From JAIPGX01 sp041650475 (lineage in GTDB: Bacteria > Babelota > Babeliae > Babelales > UASB340): a DNA stretch of 64,000 nt. The notes beneath the pieces are model-generated. The model was not told the DNA's origin and did not search any database. It saw nothing but the letters and a program-made list of their open reading frames with translations. Where the stretch lies: NCBI GenBank assembly GCA_041650475.1, contig JBAZLD010000001.1, positions 62,001 to 126,000 on the forward strand. The letters run 5' to 3'. Positions 24,560 to 33,513 of the stretch are shown piece after piece. A program made the position numbers and the translations under genes. Each line of letters opens with the position of its first letter. The first letter of the stretch is position 1.

Positions 24560-26488
24560 ATGATTACAAATTATTTTTTTAAAAATTATATTTTTAAATT
24601 TTTGATTAGTTTTTTAATTTGTACGTTTTTTAATAATTTTGTTTATCTTGCAGATGTTGACGTAAAATTTGAATTTGAAGATCTTCAAAATTTGCTAGAT
24701 GCAAAAACTGGTCAGAATATTCCAACGGCATATGTGGGGGAAAATTTTAGAATAAAAGTTATTGTAAGTGGGCAAGATAGAAATAATGGAGATGTGGAAA
24801 TTGTTGGGTTAGATCAATTCAATGTTGTTGGAACAAGTCAATCTACAAATGTAACAGTATATAATTCTGAATTTTTTGCACAAAAAAATTATATTTATGA
24901 TTTGGTTTGCACTAAAGAGGGGGTATTTACAATTGGTCCTGCTCAAGTTAAACAAAATAATAAAACTTTTAATTCTGAACCTGAAAGCTTGATTTTACAG
25001 GTTAAAAAAAGAAAAGGAGAGACGGTTGCTAGAGGAACAACTCAAAATGGATCTCAAGAACAGGATTATGAAGTTTTTTGTAAATTAAGTATCGATGCAA
25101 AAACTGTTTTTGTTGGTCAGCCAATAATTTTAAGCGTTAAAGTTTATAACAGGGGTAATATTTTACAGCTTGGAATGGAGAATATTAAATTTTCTGGTTT
25201 TATAGATAAGGAAATTCAACAGGTAGCTAAATACAAAGAAGAATTTGAAGGTAAAGTTTATAATGTTATAGAAAAAAAATTTTTATTATTGCCTCAAGAA
25301 ACAGGAAAAAGAGAAATAGATTCTGTGGTAATTAATTTTCATGTTCCTATTAAAAGAAGAGAAAAAAGGGGTGGTTTTTTTGATGATGATTTTTTTTCTG
25401 GATTACCTGTGATTTTTGGGGAAAATTATCAACAAAAAAAAGTTTTATCTAATAATTTACAAATTAATGTTCTGCCTTTACCCAAATATTCTGGTTCTGT
25501 AGATGGTGTTGGTGATTTTAAACAATTTAAAATTTGGACAGATAAAAATGAGGCTTTTATTAATGAACCAATTTTATTTAATTTGCAAGTAGAGGGTAAA
25601 GGTAATTTGGATCAAATTGTTGTACCAAAATTGAATTTACCTAATTGTTTTAGATCGTATGAATCTAAAGCAAATTTAGAACAGGATTTAACAAATGATT
25701 TTTGGGGTGGTAAAAAAACATTTGAATATGTTTTACAAATTTCTCAACAGGGACAACATCAAATTCCATCACAAGTTTTTACATATTTTGATACAAAATC
25801 TAAAAGTTATAAAACTTTAAAAACTGATCTTATTGAGTTAAATATAAAAGATTCACCCCAAAATAAAGAACACGCTGGTAATTTATTTAATAATTCAAGT
25901 GAAAATAAGCAACAAGAGCAAGAATCTTTGAGTAAAAATAATATAAAAAAACAACAAGATATACACTATATCGAAGAAAATATCTCCGAATTTTCTGATG
26001 TACAAAAAAGTTTTTTGGGAAAAATTTTAAAACATTTAGCACATGCAAGACTGTCGAATATAATTTTTTTACTTCTATTATTTTTACCAATTTTATTTAA
26101 AAAAAATTTAAAACGCGCTAAAAATATTGCGAATAAAATTATTCTTAATAAATTTCAAAAGAAACAAAATTTAAATAAATTACAAAAAAATTTAGAAGAA
26201 ATAATTGAAAAAAAACAAATTACAAAACTTTATCAGTTTTTTTTAAATTATTTATCTGTTAAATTTAATATTCAAGAAAATAATATTAATCAAGATTTAA
26301 TAAATGAAAAACTTTTAAATTTTGGTTGGACGCAAGATAAAATTGATAATTTTTTAAGTTATTTAAATGAATGTGCAGGACTTGCTTTTGCATCTAAATT
26401 AAAAATTGGTCAAACTGCTATTGAATTAGAAAAATTATTTAATGGAAGTAGGTATTGGTTTTTTTACTTAGAGTCAAAAGATAATTAA
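24560..26488 (+). CDS. batD: BatD-like protein (oxygen tolerance family)
   Basis: A 642-residue protein with a signal peptide and several tandem beta-sandwich domains (about 30-145, 155-300, 320-420), typical of BatD. A linker, a transmembrane helix (about 497-515) and a cytoplasmic helical tail follow. Segments such as FVGQPIILSVKVYNRGN and PILFNLQVEGKGNLDQI are family-like. AAGGGGC precedes the ATG. It stands between batC and batE in the usual order. Confidence 0.85.
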   Translation: MITNYFFKNYIFKFLISFLICTFFNNFVYLADVDVKFEFEDLQNLLDAKTGQNIPTAYVGENFRIKVIVSGQDRNNGDVEIVGLDQFNVVGTSQSTNVTVYNSEFFAQKNYIYDLVCTKEGVFTIGPAQVKQNNKTFNSEPESLILQVKKRKGETVARGTTQNGSQEQDYEVFCKLSIDAKTVFVGQPIILSVKVYNRGNILQLGMENIKFSGFIDKEIQQVAKYKEEFEGKVYNVIEKKFLLLPQETGKREIDSVVINFHVPIKRREKRGGFFDDDFFSGLPVIFGENYQQKKVLSNNLQINVLPLPKYSGSVDGVGDFKQFKIWTDKNEAFINEPILFNLQVEGKGNLDQIVVPKLNLPNCFRSYESKANLEQDLTNDFWGGKKTFEYVLQISQQGQHQIPSQVFTYFDTKSKSYKTLKTDLIELNIKDSPQNKEHAGNLFNNSSENKQQEQESLSKNNIKKQQDIHYIEENISEFSDVQKSFLGKILKHLAHARLSNIIFLLLLFLPILFKKNLKRAKNIANKIILNKFQKKQNLNKLQKNLEEIIEKKQITKLYQFFLNYLSVKFNIQENNINQDLINEKLLNFGWTQDKIDNFLSYLNECAGLAFASKLKIGQTAIELEKLFNGSRYWFFYLESKDN

Positions 26489-26508
26489 AAAATAGGAATA
26501 AAGTATTT

Positions 26509-27294
26509 ATGAATTTTTATAAGATTTTTAGAGTATTTTTTTTAACTTTTGCAGTGTTAAATTTAAGTTCATATTTATTGGCATCAACAGATCAAGAGCT
26601 TTTTTTAAGTGCAAATTCTTGTTATAAACAGTCTGATTTTGAAAAAGCTTATGATTTGTATCAACAAATTTCTGAAAAAAATGCTTTTGTTAATTATAAT
26701 TTGGGAAATTGTGCATATAAATTAAACAAATTTGGTTATGCGCTTTTACATTGGCGTAGAGCTCAAAAGGATTGGGGAATTTTTAATCAACAAGAATTAC
26801 TAGATAATATTTATTTATTAAAACAAAAATTAGCTGAGCCAACTTCTGATAAATTAGATTTTTCTTCAAAAAATATATTTGATAAAAATAATATAAATTT
26901 TTATAGATATAAAAGTATATTGGTTTCAATTTTTACTTATATTCCAATAATTTATTTGCAATTAATTTTTTTATTATTATGGTTCTTTTTGTTTTTATAT
27001 GTCAGACGTTTATATCGAGCAAAAAGAAAATTTTTAATTGTTATATTATTTTCACTAATTGCTATTTCTGGCATTTTATTAATTGTTAGATATAGTTTAG
27101 AACATAAACACCGTGGGATTGTTGTAGAAAAAAAGTCTGCACTTTTATCTGGTCCTGATAAAAATTTTCAGCAATTAAGTATTTTACCACAAGCTAGTGA
27201 ATTTATAATTTATAAAGAATCAGATGGATATTATAAAATTAAATTTTGCAAACAAATTGGTTGGATAGACAAAAAAGAAGTTGAACAAATCTAA
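26509..27294 (+). CDS. batE: BatE-like TPR/SH3 membrane protein
   Basis: A 261-residue protein: signal peptide, TPR unit (about 30-90; NYNLGNCAYKLNKFGYALLHW), two transmembrane helices (about 140-165 and 178-195), and a C-terminal SH3-like domain (about 205-259) ending DGYYKIKFCKQIGWIDKKEV. This TPR-TM-SH3 layout is that of BatE. It closes the bat run; the next gene starts 8 nt later but codes for an unrelated secreted phosphatase. Confidence 0.8.
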   Translation: MNFYKIFRVFFLTFAVLNLSSYLLASTDQELFLSANSCYKQSDFEKAYDLYQQISEKNAFVNYNLGNCAYKLNKFGYALLHWRRAQKDWGIFNQQELLDNIYLLKQKLAEPTSDKLDFSSKNIFDKNNINFYRYKSILVSIFTYIPIIYLQLIFLLLWFFLFLYVRRLYRAKRKFLIVILFSLIAISGILLIVRYSLEHKHRGIVVEKKSALLSGPDKNFQQLSILPQASEFIIYKESDGYYKIKFCKQIGWIDKKEVEQI

Positions 27295-27302
27295 TAAAAT
27301 GT

Positions 27303-28706
27303 ATGCGTAAAATCAAAAAATTATTTATCTTAAGCTTTTTTACGATTATATTTCTGAACCTAAATGCTCGATGGACTAGTCTAAGACAAGCCATTGAAGC
27401 AATAGATAGACTCCCTGCATCTACAACTGAAAATTTATCTTATAAAAAAGCAAACGGAGTTTCTTTGGAAGATTTGAGTAAACAAATTGATGAGTTTTTG
27501 TTTTGTTCTTTTAATAAGTATACTCTTTTTGATGGATATAAAGTAGAAAAAGTTAAAATTCCTGAAGATAGTTCTATTTGTTTTATTGGCGATCTTCATG
27601 GTTGTGCCGATTCTTTGTCTAATATTTTAAAGCAATTAATTAGATTAAATTATTTGGATATTAATAGTTTTGAAACTAGAAATAATAATTTTAATCTTGT
27701 TTTTTTGGGAGACTACACAAACAGAAACTGTTATGGTCTTGAAACTTTATCTTTGATTTTGGAATTAGCTATAGCGAATCCTGAAAGAGTATTTATTTTA
27801 CATGGAAATCATGAAGAAATTCATATGCTTACATCAAATGGGGCCTATCATGGATTTAAAGAAGAATTGGAACGGAAATTTTTGCTTTCGTATGATCCTC
27901 TTAATTCTGCCATAAATAAAATTTTATATTTTTATAATTCTTTGCCAGTTGCCGTTTTTATTGGAGTTGATGTAGGGGAACAGTATTTGATGTGTAGTCA
28001 TGGAGGCTTTGATTTAAATTTTGATTTTGATTCTTTTTTAGATAAAAAAAATCGTTGGAAATTTTCTGAATTACAATCGGGTGGCCAATATTTTATGTGG
28101 ACAGATTTTTACCAAAGAATTGCGCAAAATAATTATGGTATTTTAAGAGAAGTTGAAAGAATACAAACGATATCTGCTGATTTTATGCGTTATAATTTTT
28201 TCGGTGCTTTAGAAAATAATATGTGTAATTATAAAATTACAGATAAAGTTAAAGCAATTTTTAGGGGCCATCAACATGAACTTTATGGTTTAAAAATGCT
28301 TTTTGAACCTAGCATATTTTATCAAAATTATTTGAATTCACCAGATTTTCCAGATTCAGGAATTTGGCATTGGAGGCAAGTAGTAAAGCATGAAGATCAA
28401 GAAAACATGGAGGGTTTCAGAATTGGTGATTATCTCCCCATTTTTACTCTATCATCAGCTTCTTCATGTCCTGTGTATATTGATAACAAATATGATTGTT
28501 TTGCAATACTTACAATTAATCGATTTATAAGAAACTCCAGATTACAAGTTTATGAAACTTTACATGAATCTAGAAATATAGAACAAAAAAATCGGGAACA
28601 AATTGATAAAATTGAACCAGAGCAATTTGATGTTGATGAAGGTAAAGAGTATTTTAAGGAAAAAGAAGAAGGTACTAAATGCTGCCCTAGATGTATAATT
28701 TTATAA
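27303..28706 (+). CDS. Secreted PPP-type (calcineurin-like) protein phosphatase ending in a CaaX box
   Basis: A 467-residue metallophosphoesterase with a Sec signal (MRKIKKLFILSFFTIIFLNL). The motifs match eukaryotic-type PPP Ser/Thr phosphatases: GDLHG (Asp97, His99), GDYTNR (Asp137, Arg141), GNHE (Asn169, His170), SHGG (His233) and RGHQ (His323). One key residue differs: Asn140 stands where PPP enzymes have the second Asp of GDxxDRG. The last nine residues are KCCPRCIIL; Cys464-Ile-Ile-Leu is a textbook CaaX box with two nearby cysteines (460, 461), as in lipid-anchored Ras-like proteins. The gene lies 8 nt after batE. Dephosphorylation of host proteins at membranes is inference. Confidence 0.8.
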   Translation: MRKIKKLFILSFFTIIFLNLNARWTSLRQAIEAIDRLPASTTENLSYKKANGVSLEDLSKQIDEFLFCSFNKYTLFDGYKVEKVKIPEDSSICFIGDLHGCADSLSNILKQLIRLNYLDINSFETRNNNFNLVFLGDYTNRNCYGLETLSLILELAIANPERVFILHGNHEEIHMLTSNGAYHGFKEELERKFLLSYDPLNSAINKILYFYNSLPVAVFIGVDVGEQYLMCSHGGFDLNFDFDSFLDKKNRWKFSELQSGGQYFMWTDFYQRIAQNNYGILREVERIQTISADFMRYNFFGALENNMCNYKITDKVKAIFRGHQHELYGLKMLFEPSIFYQNYLNSPDFPDSGIWHWRQVVKHEDQENMEGFRIGDYLPIFTLSSASSCPVYIDNKYDCFAILTINRFIRNSRLQVYETLHESRNIEQKNREQIDKIEPEQFDVDEGKEYFKEKEEGTKCCPRCIIL

Positions 28707-28708
28707 GT

Positions 28709-29680
28709 TCAAGCAATTTTTTCCCATTCCCATGCACTTGTCAAAATACTATTTAAATCAGAAAATTTAGGTTCCCAGCCTAAAATTTTTTTAGCTTTGT
28801 TATAATTTGCTACTAAAATATCAACATCGCCAGCTCGTGCATCACAAATTTCTATTAAAAGTTCTTGGGCACAAATTTTTTGTGCATGTTCAACCATTTG
28901 TTTTACAGAATAGCCGTGTCCAGTTCCTAAATTAAAAATATTAGATTCTTTTGTTTGCTCTAAATATTTTAAAGCTAAAACATGTGCTTGAGCAATGTCT
29001 AAGACATGAATATAATCGCGAATACATGAACCATCGAGTGTATTGTAGTTAGAACCAAAAATTTTAAATATTTTTTTATTTTTGATTGCTCTCAATAAGA
29101 GTGGAATAATGTGAGATTCAGGATTATGTTGTTCACCAAGTCCAATTGTTGGTAGTGCTCCAGCGGCGTTAAAATATCTTAAAGAGACATATTGCAGATT
29201 ATAAGCATTAAAATAATCTTGCAATGCATATTCTACTATTAGTTTATTTTTGCCATACGGACTTATTGAATTTGTTGGATGGGTTTCATCAAGTGGCAAT
29301 TTTATTGGGCTGCCATAAACGGCACAACTCGAAGAAAAAACTATTTTTTTGACGTTATATTCAAGCATTGTGTCTAATAATTTTAATGTTTTTATAACAT
29401 TATTATCGTAAAAATCTTTAGGTCTTTTTACAGATTCACCAACTTCGATAAATGCAGCAAAATGCATAACTGCTTCTATATTATTTTGAGTAAAAATTTG
29501 TTTTAATATGTTTTTGTCTGCAAAATCGGCTTTTATAATAGTAGCCCATGTGTGATCAAATTTTTGATTGTGAATAAATTTGTCTAAGATTATTATTTTG
29601 TAACCAAGTTTTTGAATTAAGTATGCTGTGTGTGAGCCGATGTAACCTGCGCCCCCCGGAATTAAAATTGTTTTTTGCAT
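28709..29680 (-). CDS. galE: UDP-glucose 4-epimerase
   Basis: A 323-residue extended short-chain dehydrogenase that interconverts UDP-glucose and UDP-galactose. It has the NAD loop GGAGYIGSHT (8-17), the catalytic Ser in SSSCAVYG and the YxxxK pair in SPYGKNK, and C-terminal GDVDILVANYNKAKKILGW. GGAG precedes ATG 29680. It is convergent with the phosphatase gene (stops 2 nt apart) and divergent from the HisRS-like gene. UDP-sugars it makes could feed glycosyltransferases such as the GT28 triplet. Confidence 0.95.
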   Translation of the reverse strand: MQKTILIPGGAGYIGSHTAYLIQKLGYKIIILDKFIHNQKFDHTWATIIKADFADKNILKQIFTQNNIEAVMHFAAFIEVGESVKRPKDFYDNNVIKTLKLLDTMLEYNVKKIVFSSSCAVYGSPIKLPLDETHPTNSISPYGKNKLIVEYALQDYFNAYNLQYVSLRYFNAAGALPTIGLGEQHNPESHIIPLLLRAIKNKKIFKIFGSNYNTLDGSCIRDYIHVLDIAQAHVLALKYLEQTKESNIFNLGTGHGYSVKQMVEHAQKICAQELLIEICDARAGDVDILVANYNKAKKILGWEPKFSDLNSILTSAWEWEKIA

Positions 29681-29697
29681 AAAATACTCCGTTTAAA

Positions 29698-29720
29698 GCC
29701 GGCAGCTCTTGGCTGTCGGT
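29698..29720. other. Short GC-rich hairpin in the galE / HisRS-like divergent region
   Basis: GCCGGCAGC (29698-29706) pairs with GCTGTCGGT (29712-29720), with two G-U pairs and a 5-nt loop. No U-tract follows in either direction, so it is not a standard terminator. It would lie in or near the galE 5' leader. Confidence 0.35.
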
Positions 29721-29749
29721 AATTTAATAATTTCAAACTGTTTAAAAAT

Positions 29750-29765
29750 TATAATATAATATAAT
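29750..29765 (+). promoter_or_regulatory. Three overlapping TATAAT boxes before the HisRS-like gene
   Basis: TATAAT starts at 29750, 29755 and 29760, giving three overlapping -10 consensus hexamers. No convincing -35 is visible upstream. A GGGAGCGAG ribosome-binding site follows before ATG 29797. Confidence 0.35.
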
Positions 29766-29796
29766 TAATTTTTAATAAATTTGGGAGCGAGAATTT

Positions 29797-30696
29797 ATGG
29801 TTTCAACAGATTTAACTTTGTATAATTTTATATTAAATAAAACAAGAAAAGTTTTAATTAATAATAATTTTACAGAAGTAAGAAAGCCTACCCTTTGGGG
29901 AGGTCAAAAATATTTTTGGCAAGAATCTTCGCATTTAAATATAGAAATTGTAAATGCTGAATCTATTATGCAAGACTGCCAGCTCATAAAAATGCTTGAT
30001 AATATTTTTAATCATGAATTAAATTTAGAAAATTATGTTTTAAAAATAAATTTTTTAGGTTGCGTGCAAGACAAAAAAAATAAAAATTTGTGTGAAAAGT
30101 GTAAGAAAGAATGGGCTGAGTTTCAAGATGTCTTACAAATTTTGAGTGTAAATTTTATTATAGATCCTATGCTCGGCATAGATTCCGATTATAGTAAAAC
30201 TGTTTTTGAATTTTGTTCACCTGAAAATTTATCTAATGAGATTGAAGCAGAATATGCATTTGCTGTCGGGGGAATATATAACTTGATTAAAAAGCCAAAT
30301 ATTAAAAATAACTTGGAGTGTGCCGGCGCCAAAATTAACACAGAAAAAATTGAAATTTTGTTGCAAGGTATAAAAGATAAACTTAATTTATCACAGTCTC
30401 CTGCTTTAAATTTAATTGTGCCTATATTAAAAGAACAACAAATTCTTGCACTTTTGTTAGCGAACGATTTATATTTTAATAATATTTGTACAGATATTTT
30501 GTTTTATGAGAATAATAGTGAATATAATATTGATAGTATTATGCATAAGGCTAATAAGATGGGTGCCAAATTTGTTTTAATTTTGGGTGAGCAAGAACTG
30601 GAAGAAAATACTGTTACTATTAAAAATATGCAAACCGGTCAAATGAGTGTTATTAAACAAGTTGAAGCTGCTAAGTTTTTAAAGAGATTTTTTTAA
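29797..30696 (+). CDS. Degenerate histidyl-tRNA synthetase-like protein
   Basis: A 299-residue protein related to HisRS but about 120 residues too short. It keeps LCEKCKKEWAEFQDVLQ, then IDPMLGIDSDYSKTVFEF (normally RGLDYYTRTVFEF), a changed GGxYNLI loop, and a full anticodon-binding domain (about 205-299; MGAKFVLILGEQELEENTV). The class II motif 2 region that binds ATP is absent and motif 3 reads INTEKIEIL instead of GLERL, losing its arginine. It is therefore unlikely to aminoacylate. It may be a HisRS paralogue with another role, or a decaying gene; the frame is intact. The true hisS is presumably elsewhere. Confidence 0.65.
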   Translation: MVSTDLTLYNFILNKTRKVLINNNFTEVRKPTLWGGQKYFWQESSHLNIEIVNAESIMQDCQLIKMLDNIFNHELNLENYVLKINFLGCVQDKKNKNLCEKCKKEWAEFQDVLQILSVNFIIDPMLGIDSDYSKTVFEFCSPENLSNEIEAEYAFAVGGIYNLIKKPNIKNNLECAGAKINTEKIEILLQGIKDKLNLSQSPALNLIVPILKEQQILALLLANDLYFNNICTDILFYENNSEYNIDSIMHKANKMGAKFVLILGEQELEENTVTIKNMQTGQMSVIKQVEAAKFLKRFF

Positions 30697-30722
30697 TTCA
30701 AAAAAAGTAGGAAGGGAGTTTT

Positions 30723-31358
30723 ATGTCAATAAATAAAATAATATTTATTTTTATAGTTTTATTTTATAGTTCTAGTGATTATATTTTTGCTGTAAAACCG
30801 CCAAAATATCTTAAAGAAATAAAGTTTGAACAAGGAGATGTGTCTGCGGAAGATACAAAAAAAGCATTAGAATTATTAAAAAATGGTACTATAATAGCTC
30901 TTAGATCTAGAGAAATCGGAGGATATCTTTTTGCGAATGATCAATATTTTGATAATCAAGTTCTTTCTGCTTTTATTGAACGTTCAGGTGGAAGTTTATA
31001 TTTAGGTTATTCTTATACAACTCCAGACGTGACTCGTTTTGTCATAGTTCGTAAGGGCGATTTTATTGGATTAAAATCTTTATTTTTTGAAGGTAATTTT
31101 CTTGTAGCAGAAAAAAAATTTCCTGAATTTAAAAAAACTACTATTTCAAATCATGATGCTCAATGGTATTTAGAATGTACTCATAGATTAAAACAGCTCT
31201 TTTTAAGAAGTAGCAGGGATACTTATTTAAGTGTTAAAAGTAAAAGTAGAATGATGGGAGAAAGTGAAGGTAAAAAAATTATTCGAAGGGATGTTACTCT
31301 TGAATCCGTAAGCGTACCAGGAAGAGAACAAGCTTTTGAATTAGTTATTTTAAATTAA
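30723..31358 (+). CDS. Hypothetical secreted protein, possibly beta-trefoil
   Basis: A 211-residue protein with a signal peptide (about 1-23). Spaced segments IIALRSREIGGYLFAND, FIGLKSLFFEGNFLVAE and YLSVKSKS...FELVIL recall fascin/MIR-type beta-trefoil repeats, in which a VxLRS..GxYL pattern recurs about every 50 residues. That reading is tentative. GGAAGGGAG lies just before the ATG. The gene follows the HisRS-like gene by 26 nt. Confidence 0.55.
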   Translation: MSINKIIFIFIVLFYSSSDYIFAVKPPKYLKEIKFEQGDVSAEDTKKALELLKNGTIIALRSREIGGYLFANDQYFDNQVLSAFIERSGGSLYLGYSYTTPDVTRFVIVRKGDFIGLKSLFFEGNFLVAEKKFPEFKKTTISNHDAQWYLECTHRLKQLFLRSSRDTYLSVKSKSRMMGESEGKKIIRRDVTLESVSVPGREQAFELVILN

Positions 31359-31438
31359 AAATTGTTTAGATGATTTTTATTTTTTGTGGAACAAGGCGCT
31401 CATTTACGCCTCTCTCTTAAAAAATAAAAAATTTAAAT

Positions 31439-32071
31439 TTATATAACGTAAAAGAATATCGCTAAAAAGTGACATAAGCTGCCACATAAAACAAAAAAAT
31501 GCCAGATAACATGGCAAAATGGGACCTTTTCTAAAGCATAAAAGATTATGCCAAACGTATAGGCTAAACCTCCTGCAACAACCCAAAATAAACCATTAAG
31601 AGAAATAGTGTTTATGAATTGTTTAAAAAAAGTAATTGCAATCCAGCCCATTGCTAAATATATAACAGTTGAAACAAAATTATATTTACCTGTAAAAAAT
31701 ATTTTTAAAGATATTCCTATAAAAGTGAATCCCCACAAAATGCTTACTATAATTAATCCATAAGTTCCACGTAAATTTATTAAACAAAATGGAGTGTAAG
31801 TTCCTGCGATTAAAACGTAAATAGAAGCATGATCAAAAATTCTTAAAATTTTTTTGGACTTTTCTTTTGTTGTTGCATGATAAAGTGTTGAAAATAAATA
31901 TAGCAAAATTAAACTTGTACCAAATATAACAGAGCTTAAAATTTTGTAAGAATCATGTTTGGCTAAAGATAAAGATAACATTACAAATAAACCTGCAAGA
32001 CTTAAAAGTGCGCCTATGCCATGCGATAAACTATTAAAAAATTCTTCTTTTTTTGTTTGTTTTCTTTTCAT
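31439..32071 (-). CDS. Haemolysin III family membrane protein (PAQR superfamily)
   Basis: A 210-residue protein with seven hydrophobic segments. Family motifs are present: NSLSHGIGALLSL near the N-terminus, FDHASIYVLIAGTYTPF in the middle, and CHVIWHFFVLCGSLCHF at the C-terminus, with the conserved His residues that bind metal in PAQR proteins. Despite the name, haemolytic activity is proven for only a few members. It begins 13 nt after the radA stop and probably shares its transcript. Confidence 0.9.
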   Translation of the reverse strand: MKRKQTKKEEFFNSLSHGIGALLSLAGLFVMLSLSLAKHDSYKILSSVIFGTSLILLYLFSTLYHATTKEKSKKILRIFDHASIYVLIAGTYTPFCLINLRGTYGLIIVSILWGFTFIGISLKIFFTGKYNFVSTVIYLAMGWIAITFFKQFINTISLNGLFWVVAGGLAYTFGIIFYALEKVPFCHVIWHFFVLCGSLCHFLAIFFYVI

Positions 32072-32083
32072 GATAACGCCTTT

Positions 32084-33445
32084 TTATTCTGGAAATAAAT
32101 TTAATAATTCATAAACACTTCCAAATTTTACTATATTTTTTGAGTTTTGTGTTTGTTGATTTTTTGAAATAAATATTTTTTCAAGGCCAAATTTTTCAGC
32201 TTCCTGAATTCTGATGTTAATTTGGTTTGTAGCCTTAATTTGACCTGTTAAACTAATTTCTCCAATTGCAACTGATTTAATTGGCAATGGTTTTTGAAAA
32301 TAGCTGGAAAGTAGGGCCAACGCTATTCCCAAATCGCTTGAGCTATCTTTGATTTTAAAATTGCCACTCAGTTTAAAAAAAATATCCTGACTACTAAATT
32401 TTATATGTAAATATTTTTCTAAAATAGCTGCAATCAAAACAACTCGTTTGGGATCTAAACCTGTAATAACTCTTTGTGGTATACCAAATTTAGAAGTAAT
32501 GCATAAAGCTTGAAGTTCTAATATTAATGGGCGTGAACCTTCGATACTTGTTATTAACGTTGATCCTGGTGCATAAGAATTGTCTTGAAGTAAATGCTGA
32601 TTTATATTTGAAATTTCATATAAACCATTTTCTTGCATATCAAAAAAACCAGCTTCATTTATTGTGCCGAATCTGTTTTTTACTGAACGCAAAATTCTAG
32701 TATTCCAACGATCTTCACCTTGTAAATAAAATACACCATCTACTATATGTTCTAAAATTTTAGGACCTGCAATATAACCTTCTTTTGTTATGTGTCCAGT
32801 GATGCATATTGCTATATTATTATCTTTTGCAAGCTTCATTAAGTGAAAGCCCACTTCTTTTATAGAGCTTATGCTCCCTGGAATTATGCTATTTTGACTA
32901 CTAATATGACAATTTTGTATTGAATCCAATATTAACAAATCAGGTTTAATTTCCTGCCCTGTTGATAAAATGCTTTCTAAATCTGATTGTTCAGAAAATA
33001 ATAAGTTAGGATTGCTTTCGATTTTTAATCTTTCAGCTCGATTTTTTAATTGTTGCAAAGATTCTTCTGAAGAAAAATATAAAACTTTATGATTAATTGC
33101 TATTTTACTTGCAACTTGAAGCAATAAAGTTGATTTACCAATGCCGGGATCACCTGTCAAAATAATAAAAGAGCCAGGCAAAATGCCTCCACCAAGGGTT
33201 CGATCCCATTCTGCAATGCCAGAATTTATTCTATTTAATTGACTGTTTTCTATTTGATCAAGAAATTTTAATTTTGCAGGTTTTGTTTTTCCTGATCTAA
33301 TAAATTTTTCTTGTGCTGAAAAATTATCACCTACATTTTCTTCTAAAAAGCAATTCCATTCATTACAAGTTGGGCAGCAGCCAAGCCATTTAAAACTAGT
33401 GTAATTGCAGAATGAGCACTTAAAAATTGTTTTAATTTTAGACAT
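32084..33445 (-). CDS. radA: DNA repair protein RadA
   Basis: A 453-residue RecA-like branch-migration ATPase used in recombination repair. It has the N-terminal C4 zinc finger (CSFC...CPTC), Walker A GDPGIGKST, the RadA-specific VKNRFGT motif, and a C-terminal Lon-type (P5) domain with DSSSDLGIALAL. The order tdk-radA-haemolysin III on one strand looks like a small operon, interrupted by a hairpin. Confidence 0.96.
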   Translation of the reverse strand: MSKIKTIFKCSFCNYTSFKWLGCCPTCNEWNCFLEENVGDNFSAQEKFIRSGKTKPAKLKFLDQIENSQLNRINSGIAEWDRTLGGGILPGSFIILTGDPGIGKSTLLLQVASKIAINHKVLYFSSEESLQQLKNRAERLKIESNPNLLFSEQSDLESILSTGQEIKPDLLILDSIQNCHISSQNSIIPGSISSIKEVGFHLMKLAKDNNIAICITGHITKEGYIAGPKILEHIVDGVFYLQGEDRWNTRILRSVKNRFGTINEAGFFDMQENGLYEISNINQHLLQDNSYAPGSTLITSIEGSRPLILELQALCITSKFGIPQRVITGLDPKRVVLIAAILEKYLHIKFSSQDIFFKLSGNFKIKDSSSDLGIALALLSSYFQKPLPIKSVAIGEISLTGQIKATNQINIRIQEAEKFGLEKIFISKNQQTQNSKNIVKFGSVYELLNLFPE

Positions 33446-33484
33446 GGTTTATAAATTTATGTTTTTATTAATATAAATTGTTAT

Positions 33485-33506
33485 GCCCAAAGAATGTACT
33501 TTGGGT
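33485..33506 (-). terminator. Hairpin between tdk and radA (possible terminator or attenuator)
   Basis: GCCCAAAG and CTTTGGGT form an 8-bp stem around a 6-nt loop 8 nt downstream of the tdk stop. The run after it on the minus strand is A/T-mixed rather than a clean U-tract, so termination may be partial. Confidence 0.4.
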
Positions 33507-33513
33507 GTAATAT

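Noticed and set aside
31393..31420. Hairpin AGGCG/CGCCT after the 30723-31358 gene
   Set aside because: The stem is only 5 bp and is followed by CTCTCTT, not a T-run; too weak to call a terminator.
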